From Clostridia bacterium (GTDB taxonomy: Bacteria > Bacillota_A > Clostridia > Christensenellales > Aristaeellaceae), in the NCBI GenBank assembly GCA_017464225.1, contig JAFUDW010000110.1:1-8144 (forward strand): a DNA stretch of 8,144 nucleotides, written 5' to 3'. Each line of letters starts with the position of its first letter. Positions within the stretch are counted from its first letter, which is position 1. The translations under genes and the position numbers were made by a program. This document shows positions 1-7,331 of this stretch, piece after piece. A model generated the notes under the pieces. The model was not told where the DNA came from, did no database searches, and saw only the letters and a program-made list of their open reading frames with translations.

Positions 1-22
1 CACGCTGATCCCGTACAAATAA
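1..22 (+). CDS. rpmI: 50S ribosomal protein L35, C-terminal end only
   Basis: The window opens inside a reading frame whose last six codons read TLIPYK followed by TAA at 20-22. Bacterial L35 proteins commonly end in a short motif of this kind (L-[LI]-P-Y-x). The position 28 bases upstream of rplT matches the conserved infC-rpmI-rplT order. Both the tail and the location are seen directly; the identity is inferred, because only six residues are visible. L35 is a small basic protein of the large ribosomal subunit and is normally co-transcribed with L20. Confidence 0.75.
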
Positions 23-50
23 GCCCATTTCCGGCAAGGAGGATTAACCA

Positions 51-401
<351 letters not shown>

Positions 402-413
402 GGCATCCGCTTG

Positions 414-450
414 CAAGCCCCGCTCGGTAAATCACGGGGCTTGTTTTTTT
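414..450 (+). terminator. Intrinsic terminator of the rpmI-rplT operon
   Basis: A perfect 9-bp stem, CAAGCCCCG at 414-422 with CGGGGCTTG at 435-443, encloses a 12-base loop. It is followed at once by seven T residues (444-450). It lies 12 bases after the rplT stop and has the classical form of a Rho-independent terminator on the + strand. The T-tract abuts the ATG at 451, so there is almost no space between this terminator and the next gene. Confidence 0.93.
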
Positions 451-474
451 ATGACCGGAGAAAGAGAGCATAAA

Positions 475-1875
475 TTGACAAAAGCAAAAATGGACAAGCG
501 GACGCTGTTTGCCGAAGCGCCCGTGGGCAAAGCTCTGTATACCATGGCGGTACCCACCATCATCAGTCAGCTGGTCAATCTGATCTATAACATGGTGGAC
601 GCCTTTTTTATCGGCAGGACGGGCAATAGCTATATGATGGCGGCCACCACCATCACACTGACGCTGACGCTGATGAACGTGGCGCTTTCAAACTTGTTCG
701 GTGTGGGAGGCGGCAGCCTGCTTGCCCGGCTGATGGGCGTTGGGCAGGAGCAGGAAGCCAGGCGCGTAAGCGCTTTTTCGGTCTGCGGAGCGCTGCTTCT
801 GGCGGTGGCGTACAGCGCGCTGGTCGGCTGTTTTTTAAATCCGCTGCTGCGGTTCCTTGGGGCTTCGGCAGCCACCATCGGGTATGCCCGCAGCTATGCC
901 CTGATCGTCATCGTGATCGGCAGTCTGCCTTCCATCCTCTCTCTGGTGCTGGCGCATCTGCTGCGCAACATGGGCTTTTCCACCCAGGCCAGCATCGGGC
1001 TGAGCGGCGGAGGCATTTTGAACGTGGCGCTCGATCCCCTGTTCATGTTTGTACTGCTGCCCAAGGGGCAGGAAGTGACCGGCGCGGCCCTGGCCACCAC
1101 GATTTCCAACACGGCGGCCTGCATTTATTTGTTGTACGCTTATCGGAAAGCCGGCAGGGAAATGCCCTTGACGCTGAACCCGGCCCAGGTGAAGGGCATT
1201 TCAAAAAGCAGCGTGAAGAGCGTATTTTCGGTGGGCGTACCTTCGGCGCTGCTGACGGGGCTGTTTGATCTGGCCAATATCTGCGTGAACATCATCGCCT
1301 CCGCGCACAATGATCTGGTGCTGGCGGGCATGGGCATCGTTATGAAGGTGGAGCGCATCCCAAACGCCATAAACGTGGGTCTGTGCCAGGGTATGATGCC
1401 CATCGTGGCCTATAACTTTTCCGCTGGAAACCGGGAACGCATGAAGCGGGTGATCAGCCTGGCGCGGAATGTGGGGCTGGCGGTATCCGCCGTGAGCATC
1501 CTGCTTTTCCAGATCTTCGCCGATCCGGCTTCCCGGCTGTTTTTGAGCACCAACACCAGCGACGCGGAGACCGCCCTGATCACCGTGGCTTATGCGGCCC
1601 GGTTCCTGCATATTCGGTGCCTGGCTTCGCCAGTGCAGCTGATGAATTACCATGCCTCTTACTGCATGCAGGCCATGGGCGATGGCAAAAGGACGCTGCT
1701 GCATTCCTTCACGCGTCAGCTGGTATTCTATATCCCGCTGATGTTCCTGTTGGACAAGCTCTTTGGCGAAACAGGATTGGCGGCGGCGCTGCCGGTGGGG
1801 GAGGCGCTGGGAGCGGTCTTTGCGCTGTATCTGCTGCGGCAGACCATCAATAAGAGACAAATGAAGGAGCTGTAA
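475..1875 (+). CDS. MATE family multidrug/Na+ antiporter (MepA-like)
   Basis: The product is about 466 residues, very hydrophobic, and the usual size for a MATE transporter with twelve membrane helices. Visible family blocks, numbered from the TTG start, are QLVNLIYNMVDAFFIG at 32-47, NVALDPLFMF at 183-192 in helix 5/6, and QGMMPIVAYNFSAGNRERMK at 305-324. The last is the hallmark start of the second half. MATE proteins export cationic drugs or metabolites in exchange for Na+ or H+; the substrate here cannot be told. Start choice is uncertain. TTG at 475 has a purine-rich GGAGAAAGAGAG just upstream. ATG at 451 abuts the terminator T-tract and has no ribosome site. ATG at 490 also lacks one at proper distance. 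The next gene begins two bases after the stop, and AAGGAG near the end of this gene serves it. Confidence 0.93.
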   Translation: MTKAKMDKRTLFAEAPVGKALYTMAVPTIISQLVNLIYNMVDAFFIGRTGNSYMMAATTITLTLTLMNVALSNLFGVGGGSLLARLMGVGQEQEARRVSAFSVCGALLLAVAYSALVGCFLNPLLRFLGASAATIGYARSYALIVIVIGSLPSILSLVLAHLLRNMGFSTQASIGLSGGGILNVALDPLFMFVLLPKGQEVTGAALATTISNTAACIYLLYAYRKAGREMPLTLNPAQVKGISKSSVKSVFSVGVPSALLTGLFDLANICVNIIASAHNDLVLAGMGIVMKVERIPNAINVGLCQGMMPIVAYNFSAGNRERMKRVISLARNVGLAVSAVSILLFQIFADPASRLFLSTNTSDAETALITVAYAARFLHIRCLASPVQLMNYHASYCMQAMGDGKRTLLHSFTRQLVFYIPLMFLLDKLFGETGLAAALPVGEALGAVFALYLLRQTINKRQMKEL

Positions 1876-1877
1876 GG

Positions 1878-2777
1878 ATGAAAAGGTTTTTTGCCTTGCT
1901 GCTGATGCTGACGCTGGCCTTTTCGACGGCGCAGGCTGAGGGCGTGCGCCGGGTATACCGGGCGGGGGAAAGGGAAGCCTTTGCCGAGGATGCGGAGACC
2001 TTTGATCTTTACGTTTGTCCGCTGCTGGGCGCTGACTGCATGCTGCTGACGTGCGGCGGACAGACCATGCTGGTGGATATGGGCAAGGCCAATGATTATG
2101 ATCTGATCAGGGAGGTGCTGAACGCCCAGGGCGTGGAGCGCATCGACATCGCCTTCAATACGCATCCGCATACCGATCATTTGGGCTCCATGATCCAGCT
2201 GCTGGAGGACTATCCCGTGGGGCGGTTCATGACGGCCTTTGACGATGATTATACGGCGGAAGAGGTGGTGCAGCGCAGCACGCTCAGAGCGGTGCGCGCG
2301 GCGGGCGTGCCGGTGACCCGTGTTGAGGACGGCGATACTTTTGCCCTGGGGAACGCCAGGATGACGGTGGTCCGGCAGACCAAATACATGTACCCTGAGC
2401 CCAATCCCAACCCGTTCAGCGCCATGCTGATGGTGGAGTACGGCGATTGCCGCCTGCTGCTGTGCGCGGACGTGGTGCAGAGCGCCCAGCTGTACATTGC
2501 CCAGACCCATGATCTCAAGGCTGATATCATGAAGTGGCCGCATCACGGATTGAACAAGGTGTACAGGGAATTATTGGAAAACGTGCAGCCCGAGTACGCT
2601 TTTATCACCCACGGCTATATGAACACCACCGAGGCGCAGGAGCAGATGAACCGATACGGCATTCCCCATGATTTTGCCACCTGGGGCGTGATTCATCTGA
2701 GCACGGACGGTCAATACTGGCTGGTGGATCAGCAGCTTAATGAAATGGGGGAGCGGTGCGTGCAAATGTACCGGTAA
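1878..2777 (+). CDS. Exported ComEC-like metallo-beta-lactamase-fold protein
   Basis: This is a 299-residue protein with a clear N-terminal signal peptide: MKR, a hydrophobic stretch to about residue 16, and a probable cut after AQA at 18-20. No lipobox or later membrane helix is seen, so the mature protein is probably released outside the membrane. The metal-binding motif HPHTDH lies at 96-101 (H96, H98, D100, H101). Later likely ligands are D198 in LLLCADV and H222/H223 in WPHHG. The NPFSAMLMVEYGD segment at 178-190 resembles the N-x-S-x-L strand of the ComEC-type MBL branch. Family members hydrolyse phosphodiesters or other esters; the substrate here is unknown. The ATG follows an AAGGAG at 1864-1869 by eight bases. 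The gene sits two bases after the MATE gene and seven before the YczE-like gene, which suggests co-expression. Confidence 0.85.
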   Translation: MKRFFALLLMLTLAFSTAQAEGVRRVYRAGEREAFAEDAETFDLYVCPLLGADCMLLTCGGQTMLVDMGKANDYDLIREVLNAQGVERIDIAFNTHPHTDHLGSMIQLLEDYPVGRFMTAFDDDYTAEEVVQRSTLRAVRAAGVPVTRVEDGDTFALGNARMTVVRQTKYMYPEPNPNPFSAMLMVEYGDCRLLLCADVVQSAQLYIAQTHDLKADIMKWPHHGLNKVYRELLENVQPEYAFITHGYMNTTEAQEQMNRYGIPHDFATWGVIHLSTDGQYWLVDQQLNEMGERCVQMYR

Positions 2778-2784
2778 GTGAAGA

Positions 2785-3432
2785 ATGATGAAAAAAAGGA
2801 TTGTCATGAGCGTCGCGGGCGTCCTGCTTTGCGGCGTGTTTGCGGGTGTTTTGCAGTTTGCTGCCTTTGGCATCGATCCCTTCCAGTGCTTTGTCAATGG
2901 CATCTGGAGCGTGATCCCCATGGATTTCGGCACGCTGTATGTGATCATCAACGCCGTGCTGCTGCTGTTCGCGCTGTTTGCCGATCGGCATTATATCGGC
3001 CTGGGCACGCTGATCAATATGTTCCTGCTGGGCTACGTGGTGGATTTTACCAGAAACGGTTTTGTTTCCCTGTTCCCCGCGCCTTCCATGGCGCTGCGGG
3101 TGGCGCTGTTTGTTCTGGCGCTGCTTGGGCTGTGTCTGACGGGTTCTCTGTATATGACGGCTGATCTGGGCGTTTCCACCTACGATGCCGTCGCGCTGAT
3201 CATATCCAATACCTGGCATAAAATGCAGTTTCGCTTTTGCCGCATCGTGACCGATCTGGTCTGCGTGCTCATCGGCAGCGGGCTGTACCTGCTTTCGGGA
3301 AAAACCTTCGCCCAGCTCACCGCCATCACGGGCATAGGAACCATCCTAACCGCTTTCTGCATGGGCCCTGTCATTGCCTGGTGCAACGATCATGTTTCAA
3401 AGCCGCTGCTGAACGGCAAGGGCGCGCGCTGA
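2785..3432 (+). CDS. YczE/YitT-like integral membrane protein
   Basis: This is a 215-residue hydrophobic protein with five or six likely membrane helices, roughly at 8-28, 50-66, 71-88, 104-124, 152-171 and 181-200. It resembles the YczE family of predicted membrane proteins, whose molecular function is not established. A two-fold internal repeat is visible: GIDPF near 29-33 is echoed by LGVSTYD at 128-134, and IGLGTLINMFLLG at 71-83 by TGIGTILTAFCMG at 182-194. This is typical of YczE proteins. Two adjacent ATGs (2785 and 2788) are possible starts; the ribosome site is weak (AAGTGAAG), which suits a gene translated by coupling to the one upstream. It is the last gene of the + strand unit and is followed by a long hairpin. 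Confidence 0.8.
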   Translation: MMKKRIVMSVAGVLLCGVFAGVLQFAAFGIDPFQCFVNGIWSVIPMDFGTLYVIINAVLLLFALFADRHYIGLGTLINMFLLGYVVDFTRNGFVSLFPAPSMALRVALFVLALLGLCLTGSLYMTADLGVSTYDAVALIISNTWHKMQFRFCRIVTDLVCVLIGSGLYLLSGKTFAQLTAITGIGTILTAFCMGPVIAWCNDHVSKPLLNGKGAR

Positions 3433-3460
3433 TACTGATCCTGATTAGACACTGAGAACA

Positions 3461-3524
3461 GAAAGATTTGCAGGGGTGAACGATAAGGGCTGCGGAGGCC
3501 CTTATCGTTCCCCCCTGCAATTTC
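3461..3524 (+). terminator. Long hairpin after the YczE-like gene, possible terminator without T-tract
   Basis: This is an extended inverted repeat. The inner stem is 13 bp and perfect: 3478-3490 (GAACGATAAGGGC) with 3498-3510, around a 7-base loop. After a single T/C mismatch the pairing continues for 9 bp (TTGCAGGGG at 3468-3476 with 3512-3520). It then resumes with GAAA/TTTC after a 3-base bulge. It begins 28 bases past the YczE-like stop and probably ends transcription of the + strand unit or protects its 3' end. No T-tract follows on either strand, so a terminator role is inferred from place and stability only. A small CTGCG-TTA-CGCAG hairpin follows at 3525-3537. Confidence 0.6.
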
Positions 3525-3561
3525 CTGCGTTACGCAGTTATATTGTAAGAAGGGTCAGATG

Positions 3562-3605
3562 ATATGCGAATGCCCGGATCTCCCAGGATCCGGGCATTCG
3601 CATAT
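3562..3605. terminator. Perfect 19-bp hairpin between convergent units, probable pheT 3' hairpin
   Basis: ATATGCGAATGCCCGGATC at 3562-3580 is an exact reverse complement of 3587-3605, around a six-base loop. The hairpin lies ten bases beyond the pheT stop on the - strand and faces the + strand unit. It can fold in RNA from either strand and would suit a shared end point for converging transcription. No run of T follows it in either direction, which is unlike the two orthodox terminators in this window. The symmetry is seen directly; the terminator or mRNA-stabilising role is inferred. Confidence 0.65.
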
Positions 3606-3615
3606 GGAAATAAAA

Positions 3616-6009
3616 TCAGGATCTGATTTCAGCGTCAAACTTCTCTTTGCATGCCTTGAGCACCTTATTCATGATGGGATTGACGGTATCGTCGGTCAAC
3701 GTCTGGTCGGGGCTGCGGAACACCAGCGAGAAGGCCGCACTCTTTTTGCCCAGGCCCAGCTGTACGCCGCGGAAGATGTCAAACAGTTTGATATCCTCCA
3801 GCAGCGGGCCGGCGGCGCTGCGGATGGCGTCCATGACCGGACCCAGATGCTGCCTTTCATCCATCACCAGAGCGATATCGCGGCTAACGGCCTGCATGCG
3901 GCTGATGGGAGCTACCTGACCCATGGGCTGAGCGTTATCATAGAGCGCCACCATATCGACCTCGGCCAGCAGCGTTTCCTCCGGCAGATCGTTTTTGGCT
4001 GCGATATCGGGATGGATCTGGCCCAGCTGGGCGATGACGGTTTTGCCGTGCGTCAGCTGCGCGCTGCGGCCGGGATGGTAGTAGCAATCGGCGCCGGGCT
4101 CCACCTTGACGCCCACGCCCTCCATGGCGCACAGCGTTTCCACCGCGCCGCGAACGCTGTAGAAGTCCAGACCTTTGCCGTAAGCGCCCAGGATCAGCGC
4201 CGGGGATTCGGGGAACAGGCCCTCCGCCGTGCGGCGGGTGCCGTCAAACAGCGTGCCGAACTCATAGAGCATGGCCGTTTCATTGCCGCGGTTATAGTTG
4301 CCGCTAAGGATGCGCAGCATATCGGGCGCCAGCGTGGTACGCATGCAGGCGGTATCTTCTCCCAGGGGATTGCGCACCAGGATGGGCTTCATCCGCGGAT
4401 CATCCTCCGAAAGTCCCAAACCGGCGATGGCCTTGAGGCTCACGAAGGAGAAAGTCATCATTTCGTCATAGCCCAGGCCGCTGAGCGCTTTGCGGATGCG
4501 GGCCTTGCGCTGCATCAGCGGATTCAGGCCGCCGGGCGTGGTTTCGCCGCGCAGGCGCGTGCTGGGAATGCGGTCGTAACCCACCATGCGCAGCACTTCC
4601 TCGCAGATATCGGCATCGCGCTCCACGTCCTGGCGATAATCGGGCGCGGTGGCGGTGAGCATATCGCCGTCCAGCGTCACAGTGAAGTTCAGCTTTTTGA
4701 GCGCGTTTACCATTTCCTCAGCGGAGATATCCACGCCCGTGCGGGCGGCCAGCCGCTTCACCGAGCAAACGATGGGCTGGGGCAGGTCAAGCTTTTCATA
4801 CAAATCGTAGCAGCCGCCCACCACGTCGCCGGCGTCCAGCAGGTTCACCAGCTGGCAGGCGCGGTCCAGCGCCAGCATGATATCGTTGGCCGATACGCCG
4901 CGCTCAAAGCGGCCGCTGCTCTCGGTGCGGATGCCCATGCGGCGGGCGCTCAGGCGGGTAACGGCGCGGTCGAAGGTGGCGCACTCAAACATCACCTCGC
5001 AGGTGCCATCGGTGATCTCGCTTTCCTCGCCGCCCATGATGCCGGCCAGGCCCGTGGGGCCTTCGGCGTCGCAGATCAGCAGGTCGTCCGGCGTCAGCGC
5101 GTGATCCTTGCCATCCAGCGTGCGCAGCGTTTCGCCTTCCTGGGCGGTGCGCACGATGATCTGACGGCCCCGTACCTTGCTCAGGTCAAAGGCGTGCATG
5201 GGATGACCAGTTTCCAGCATGATAAAGTTGGTGATATCCACGATGTTGTTGATGGAGCGCATGCCCGCCGCGTGCAGGATCTGGCGCATCCACAGGGGAG
5301 AGGGCGCCACGCGCACGTTCTTGATCACTCGGGCGGCATAGCGCGGGCATTTTTCAAAATCCCGCACCGTTACCTGCACATGCTCATGGATATCGCCGCC
5401 GGCTTCCTGCACTTCCACCTGGGGGAGCTTGAGCTCGGTATCCAGCGAGGCCGCGGTTTCCCGGGCAATGCCCCAGGCACACAGGCAGTCGGGACGGTTG
5501 GCCAGGATCTCAAAATCGGCCACGTAATCATCCAGGCCGAAGATCCCGCGCACATCGGTGCCCACTTCGTATTCTTCGTTAAAGATCAGCAGGCCCGCGT
5601 CGCCCACCGAAGGATACAGCTCCACCGGCACGCCGATCTCGGGGCCGGAACACAGCATGCCGTTGCTCTCCACGCCGCGCAGCTTGCCCTTTTTGATCTC
5701 ATGGCCGCCGGGCAGCTTGGCGCCTACCAGCGCCACGGGCACCAGGATGCCCTCCTTTATGTTGGGCGCGCCGCAAACGATCTGCAGCGGCTCCGCCTGG
5801 CCTACGTTCACCGTGCACACGTGCAGGTGATCGCTGTTTTCATGATCGCGGCAGGTCAGCACCCGGCCCACCACCACGTTCTGGCATTCCTCGCCAAGAT
5901 AGGCGATGCCCTCCACACCGGTGCCGTGCATGATCATCTGGCTTTCATACTTGGCGGGGGATACCGGGATGTCGGCATATTGCTTGATCCAGTTCATGGA
6001 AATTTTCAT
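3616..6009 (-). CDS. pheT: Phenylalanine--tRNA ligase beta subunit
   Basis: At 797 residues this is the normal length for bacterial PheT. PheT forms an alpha2-beta2 enzyme with PheS in the cytoplasm; the beta subunit binds tRNA-Phe and edits mischarged Tyr-tRNA. Domains run in the standard order: an N-terminal segment (MKISMNWIKQYADIP), an EMAPII-like tRNA-binding fold at about 40-150, the B3/B4 editing module with NNIVDITNFIMLETGHPMHA at 254-273, and a B5 domain with the EEVLRMVGYDRIPS segment at 470-483. A catalytic-like core follows, then a C-terminal ferredoxin-like anticodon-binding domain from about 704 to the end. The ATG is preceded eight bases upstream by AGGAGGG (6018-6024), which overlaps the pheS stop. 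The two genes are 14 bases apart and presumably translated together for equal subunit supply. Confidence 0.98.
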   Translation of the reverse strand: MKISMNWIKQYADIPVSPAKYESQMIMHGTGVEGIAYLGEECQNVVVGRVLTCRDHENSDHLHVCTVNVGQAEPLQIVCGAPNIKEGILVPVALVGAKLPGGHEIKKGKLRGVESNGMLCSGPEIGVPVELYPSVGDAGLLIFNEEYEVGTDVRGIFGLDDYVADFEILANRPDCLCAWGIARETAASLDTELKLPQVEVQEAGGDIHEHVQVTVRDFEKCPRYAARVIKNVRVAPSPLWMRQILHAAGMRSINNIVDITNFIMLETGHPMHAFDLSKVRGRQIIVRTAQEGETLRTLDGKDHALTPDDLLICDAEGPTGLAGIMGGEESEITDGTCEVMFECATFDRAVTRLSARRMGIRTESSGRFERGVSANDIMLALDRACQLVNLLDAGDVVGGCYDLYEKLDLPQPIVCSVKRLAARTGVDISAEEMVNALKKLNFTVTLDGDMLTATAPDYRQDVERDADICEEVLRMVGYDRIPSTRLRGETTPGGLNPLMQRKARIRKALSGLGYDEMMTFSFVSLKAIAGLGLSEDDPRMKPILVRNPLGEDTACMRTTLAPDMLRILSGNYNRGNETAMLYEFGTLFDGTRRTAEGLFPESPALILGAYGKGLDFYSVRGAVETLCAMEGVGVKVEPGADCYYHPGRSAQLTHGKTVIAQLGQIHPDIAAKNDLPEETLLAEVDMVALYDNAQPMGQVAPISRMQAVSRDIALVMDERQHLGPVMDAIRSAAGPLLEDIKLFDIFRGVQLGLGKKSAAFSLVFRSPDQTLTDDTVNPIMNKVLKACKEKFDAEIRS

Positions 6010-6023
6010 GGTCTATTCCCTCC

Positions 6024-7052
6024 TCAGCGGAACTGGCGCAGGAAGCGCTCGTCGCCCTCATACATCAGGCGCATATCTTTGATGCCGTAGCGCAGCATAG
6101 TGATGCGCTCCAGGCCGATGCCGAAGGCAAAACCGCTGTATACGCTGGGATCGATGCCGCACATTTCCAGCACCTTGGGGTTTACCATGCCGCAGCCCAG
6201 CACCTCGATCCAGCCGGTGCCCTTGCACATGCGACAGCCCTTGCCGCGGCAGGAGATGCAGGTCAGGTCCACCTCGGCGCTGGGTTCGGTGAAGGGGAAG
6301 AAGGAGGGACGGAAGCGGGTCTCGATGTCGTCGCCGTACAGCTTTTTGAACAGCGCGTCCAGCGTGCCTTTGAGATCGCCCATGTTCACATCCTTATCGA
6401 TCACCAGGCCTTCGATCTGGTGGAACACCGGGCTATGGGTGGCGTCCACTTCGTCGGCGCGGAACACGCGGCCGGGACAGGCGATGCGGATGGGCGGCTT
6501 GCGGGAAAGCATGGTGCGCGCCTGCACGGGAGAGGTGTGGGTGCGCAGCACGATGTTGTCATCTACATAGAAGGTATCCTGGGCGTCCCGGGCCGGGTGA
6601 TTTTTGGGCAGGTTCAGCAGCTCAAAGTTATAATGATCCAGCTCGATTTCCGGGCCCTCCACGATATCAAAGCCCAGACCGGTGAGAGCGGACAGCACTT
6701 CGTCCAGCGCCAGCGTATTGGGGTGTACCGTGCCCATCCGGGGCAGTTCCCGGGGCTCGGTTACGTCAATGGTATCCTGGCGCAGCTTGGCTTCGCGCTC
6801 CACCGCCTTGAGCGCGGTGTAATGCGCGTCCAGCATGGCGCTGATCATCTCGCGCCCGGCGTTGATCAGTTGGCCCGCGGCGGGGCGCTCCTCGGGGCTC
6901 AGCTGGCCCATGGAGCGCAGCAGCGCCGTCAGCGTGCCTTTTTTGCCCAGCACGCGCTGGCGCGCCGCTTCCAGCTGCTTGATATCGTCCATGGACGACA
7001 GCTCCTGCTGCAGCGATTGGCGGATCTCCTCAATGTTTTCCTTGATGCCCAT
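6024..7052 (-). CDS. pheS: Phenylalanine--tRNA ligase alpha subunit
   Basis: This is the catalytic subunit of PheRS: it activates phenylalanine with ATP and transfers it to tRNA-Phe. With the chosen start it has 342 residues, typical for the family. An N-terminal coiled-coil (about 1-90) binds tRNA. The class II core follows, with VFRADEVDATHSPVFHQIEG at 196-215, the motif 2 region FRPSFFPFTEPSAEVD at 247-262, and motif 3 GFAFGIGLERITMLRYG at 307-323. Cysteines at 265, 268, 273 and 276 form a CxxC-GxGCxxC insertion seen in many Gram-positive PheS proteins and probably bind zinc. The start at 7052 (MGIKENIEEI) follows GGAGG five bases upstream. The frame stays open upstream to 7082, but that would run into the T-box terminator, so the longer form is unlikely. 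Expression is probably controlled by the T-box leader. Confidence 0.97.
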   Translation of the reverse strand: MGIKENIEEIRQSLQQELSSMDDIKQLEAARQRVLGKKGTLTALLRSMGQLSPEERPAAGQLINAGREMISAMLDAHYTALKAVEREAKLRQDTIDVTEPRELPRMGTVHPNTLALDEVLSALTGLGFDIVEGPEIELDHYNFELLNLPKNHPARDAQDTFYVDDNIVLRTHTSPVQARTMLSRKPPIRIACPGRVFRADEVDATHSPVFHQIEGLVIDKDVNMGDLKGTLDALFKKLYGDDIETRFRPSFFPFTEPSAEVDLTCISCRGKGCRMCKGTGWIEVLGCGMVNPKVLEMCGIDPSVYSGFAFGIGLERITMLRYGIKDMRLMYEGDERFLRQFR

Positions 7053-7055
7053 ATT

Positions 7056-7062
7056 CTCCTCC
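7056..7062 (-). promoter_or_regulatory. pheS ribosome binding site
   Basis: On the - strand GGAGGAG lies three to five bases before the ATG at 7050-7052, just after the leader terminator's T-run (7068-7073). This decides the pheS start: the upstream in-frame ATGs (7066 and beyond) have only the T-run or hairpin behind them. It is also the first sequence exposed once the terminator is read through. Confidence 0.8.
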
Positions 7063-7067
7063 ATCAT

Positions 7068-7098
7068 AAAAAATCGTCCCATGCATGCACATGGGACG
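7068..7098 (-). terminator. T-box leader terminator ahead of pheS
   Basis: On the - strand CGTCCCATG (7090-7098) pairs perfectly with CATGGGACG (7075-7083) around a six-base loop. A single A and then six T residues (7068-7073) follow. This is the regulated intrinsic terminator of the leader. Its 5' arm is shared with the antiterminator, as expected for a transcriptional T-box. Confidence 0.92.
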
Positions 7099-7313
7099 CC
7101 TGTAAAAACGTGTTACCACCCAAATTCCGCGCAATGCCGCGGCATGGCGCGCTCTGCATCCTGTATCGCGGATGGGACGGCGGGGCTTACTGCGCGGTTC
7201 GGCCCTGCGGCTCCAAAGTGAATTTCCCGCGGGATTGCAGGCGGCTTTCAGCCGATGGCACGCCCTCTCTTTTGCAAAACGCTGATGCGGGGGTTGTCCT
7301 TTATCATCGCCGG
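7068..7313 (-). promoter_or_regulatory. T-box riboswitch leader, tRNA-Phe specific
   Basis: This is the transcribed leader of pheST. Reading the - strand: a short CGGC at 7309-7312 pairs with GCCG after the specifier region to close Stem I. The GATGATAAAGGAC element follows, then CCCGC/GCGGG, an AGAGAG bulge region, and a distal GGCTGAAAGCC element. The right side reads GAAA-TTC-ACTTTGGAGCC; TTC at 7220-7222 is the specifier codon for Phe. The T-box sequence TGGGTGGTAACACG is at 7109-7122; its TGGT can pair with an ACCA tRNA end, and discriminator A is normal for tRNA-Phe. In the antiterminator, TGGG and ACG of the T-box pair with CGTCCCA at 7092-7098, which is also the terminator's 5' arm, so the two folds exclude each other. 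Uncharged tRNA-Phe should promote readthrough into pheS. Confidence 0.92.
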
Positions 7314-7331
7314 ATGAAATTATTCCCGCGT

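Noticed and set aside
475..503. TTGACA at 475-480 as a -35 promoter element.
   Set aside because: The bases 16-18 positions downstream (around 497-503) are GC-rich and give no -10 box. The hexamer is explained by the TTG start codon followed by a Thr codon.
2778..3164. A 128-codon frame starting GTG at 2778, right after the MBL stop.
   Set aside because: It overlaps the YczE-like gene in another frame and is Cys/Arg-rich with no membrane pattern, whereas the YczE frame shows family features throughout.
3430..3455. Short CTGAT-like repeats just after the YczE-like stop.
   Set aside because: Three imperfect five-base copies in 25 bases are too short to distinguish from chance.
3559..6090. An 843-codon open frame on the + strand, spanning the whole of pheT in antisense.
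   Set aside because: It is the mirror of a long GC-rich gene whose codon bias removes stops from the opposite frame. The translation is rich in His, Gln, Ala and Gly without recognisable domains, and pheT is certain on the other strand.
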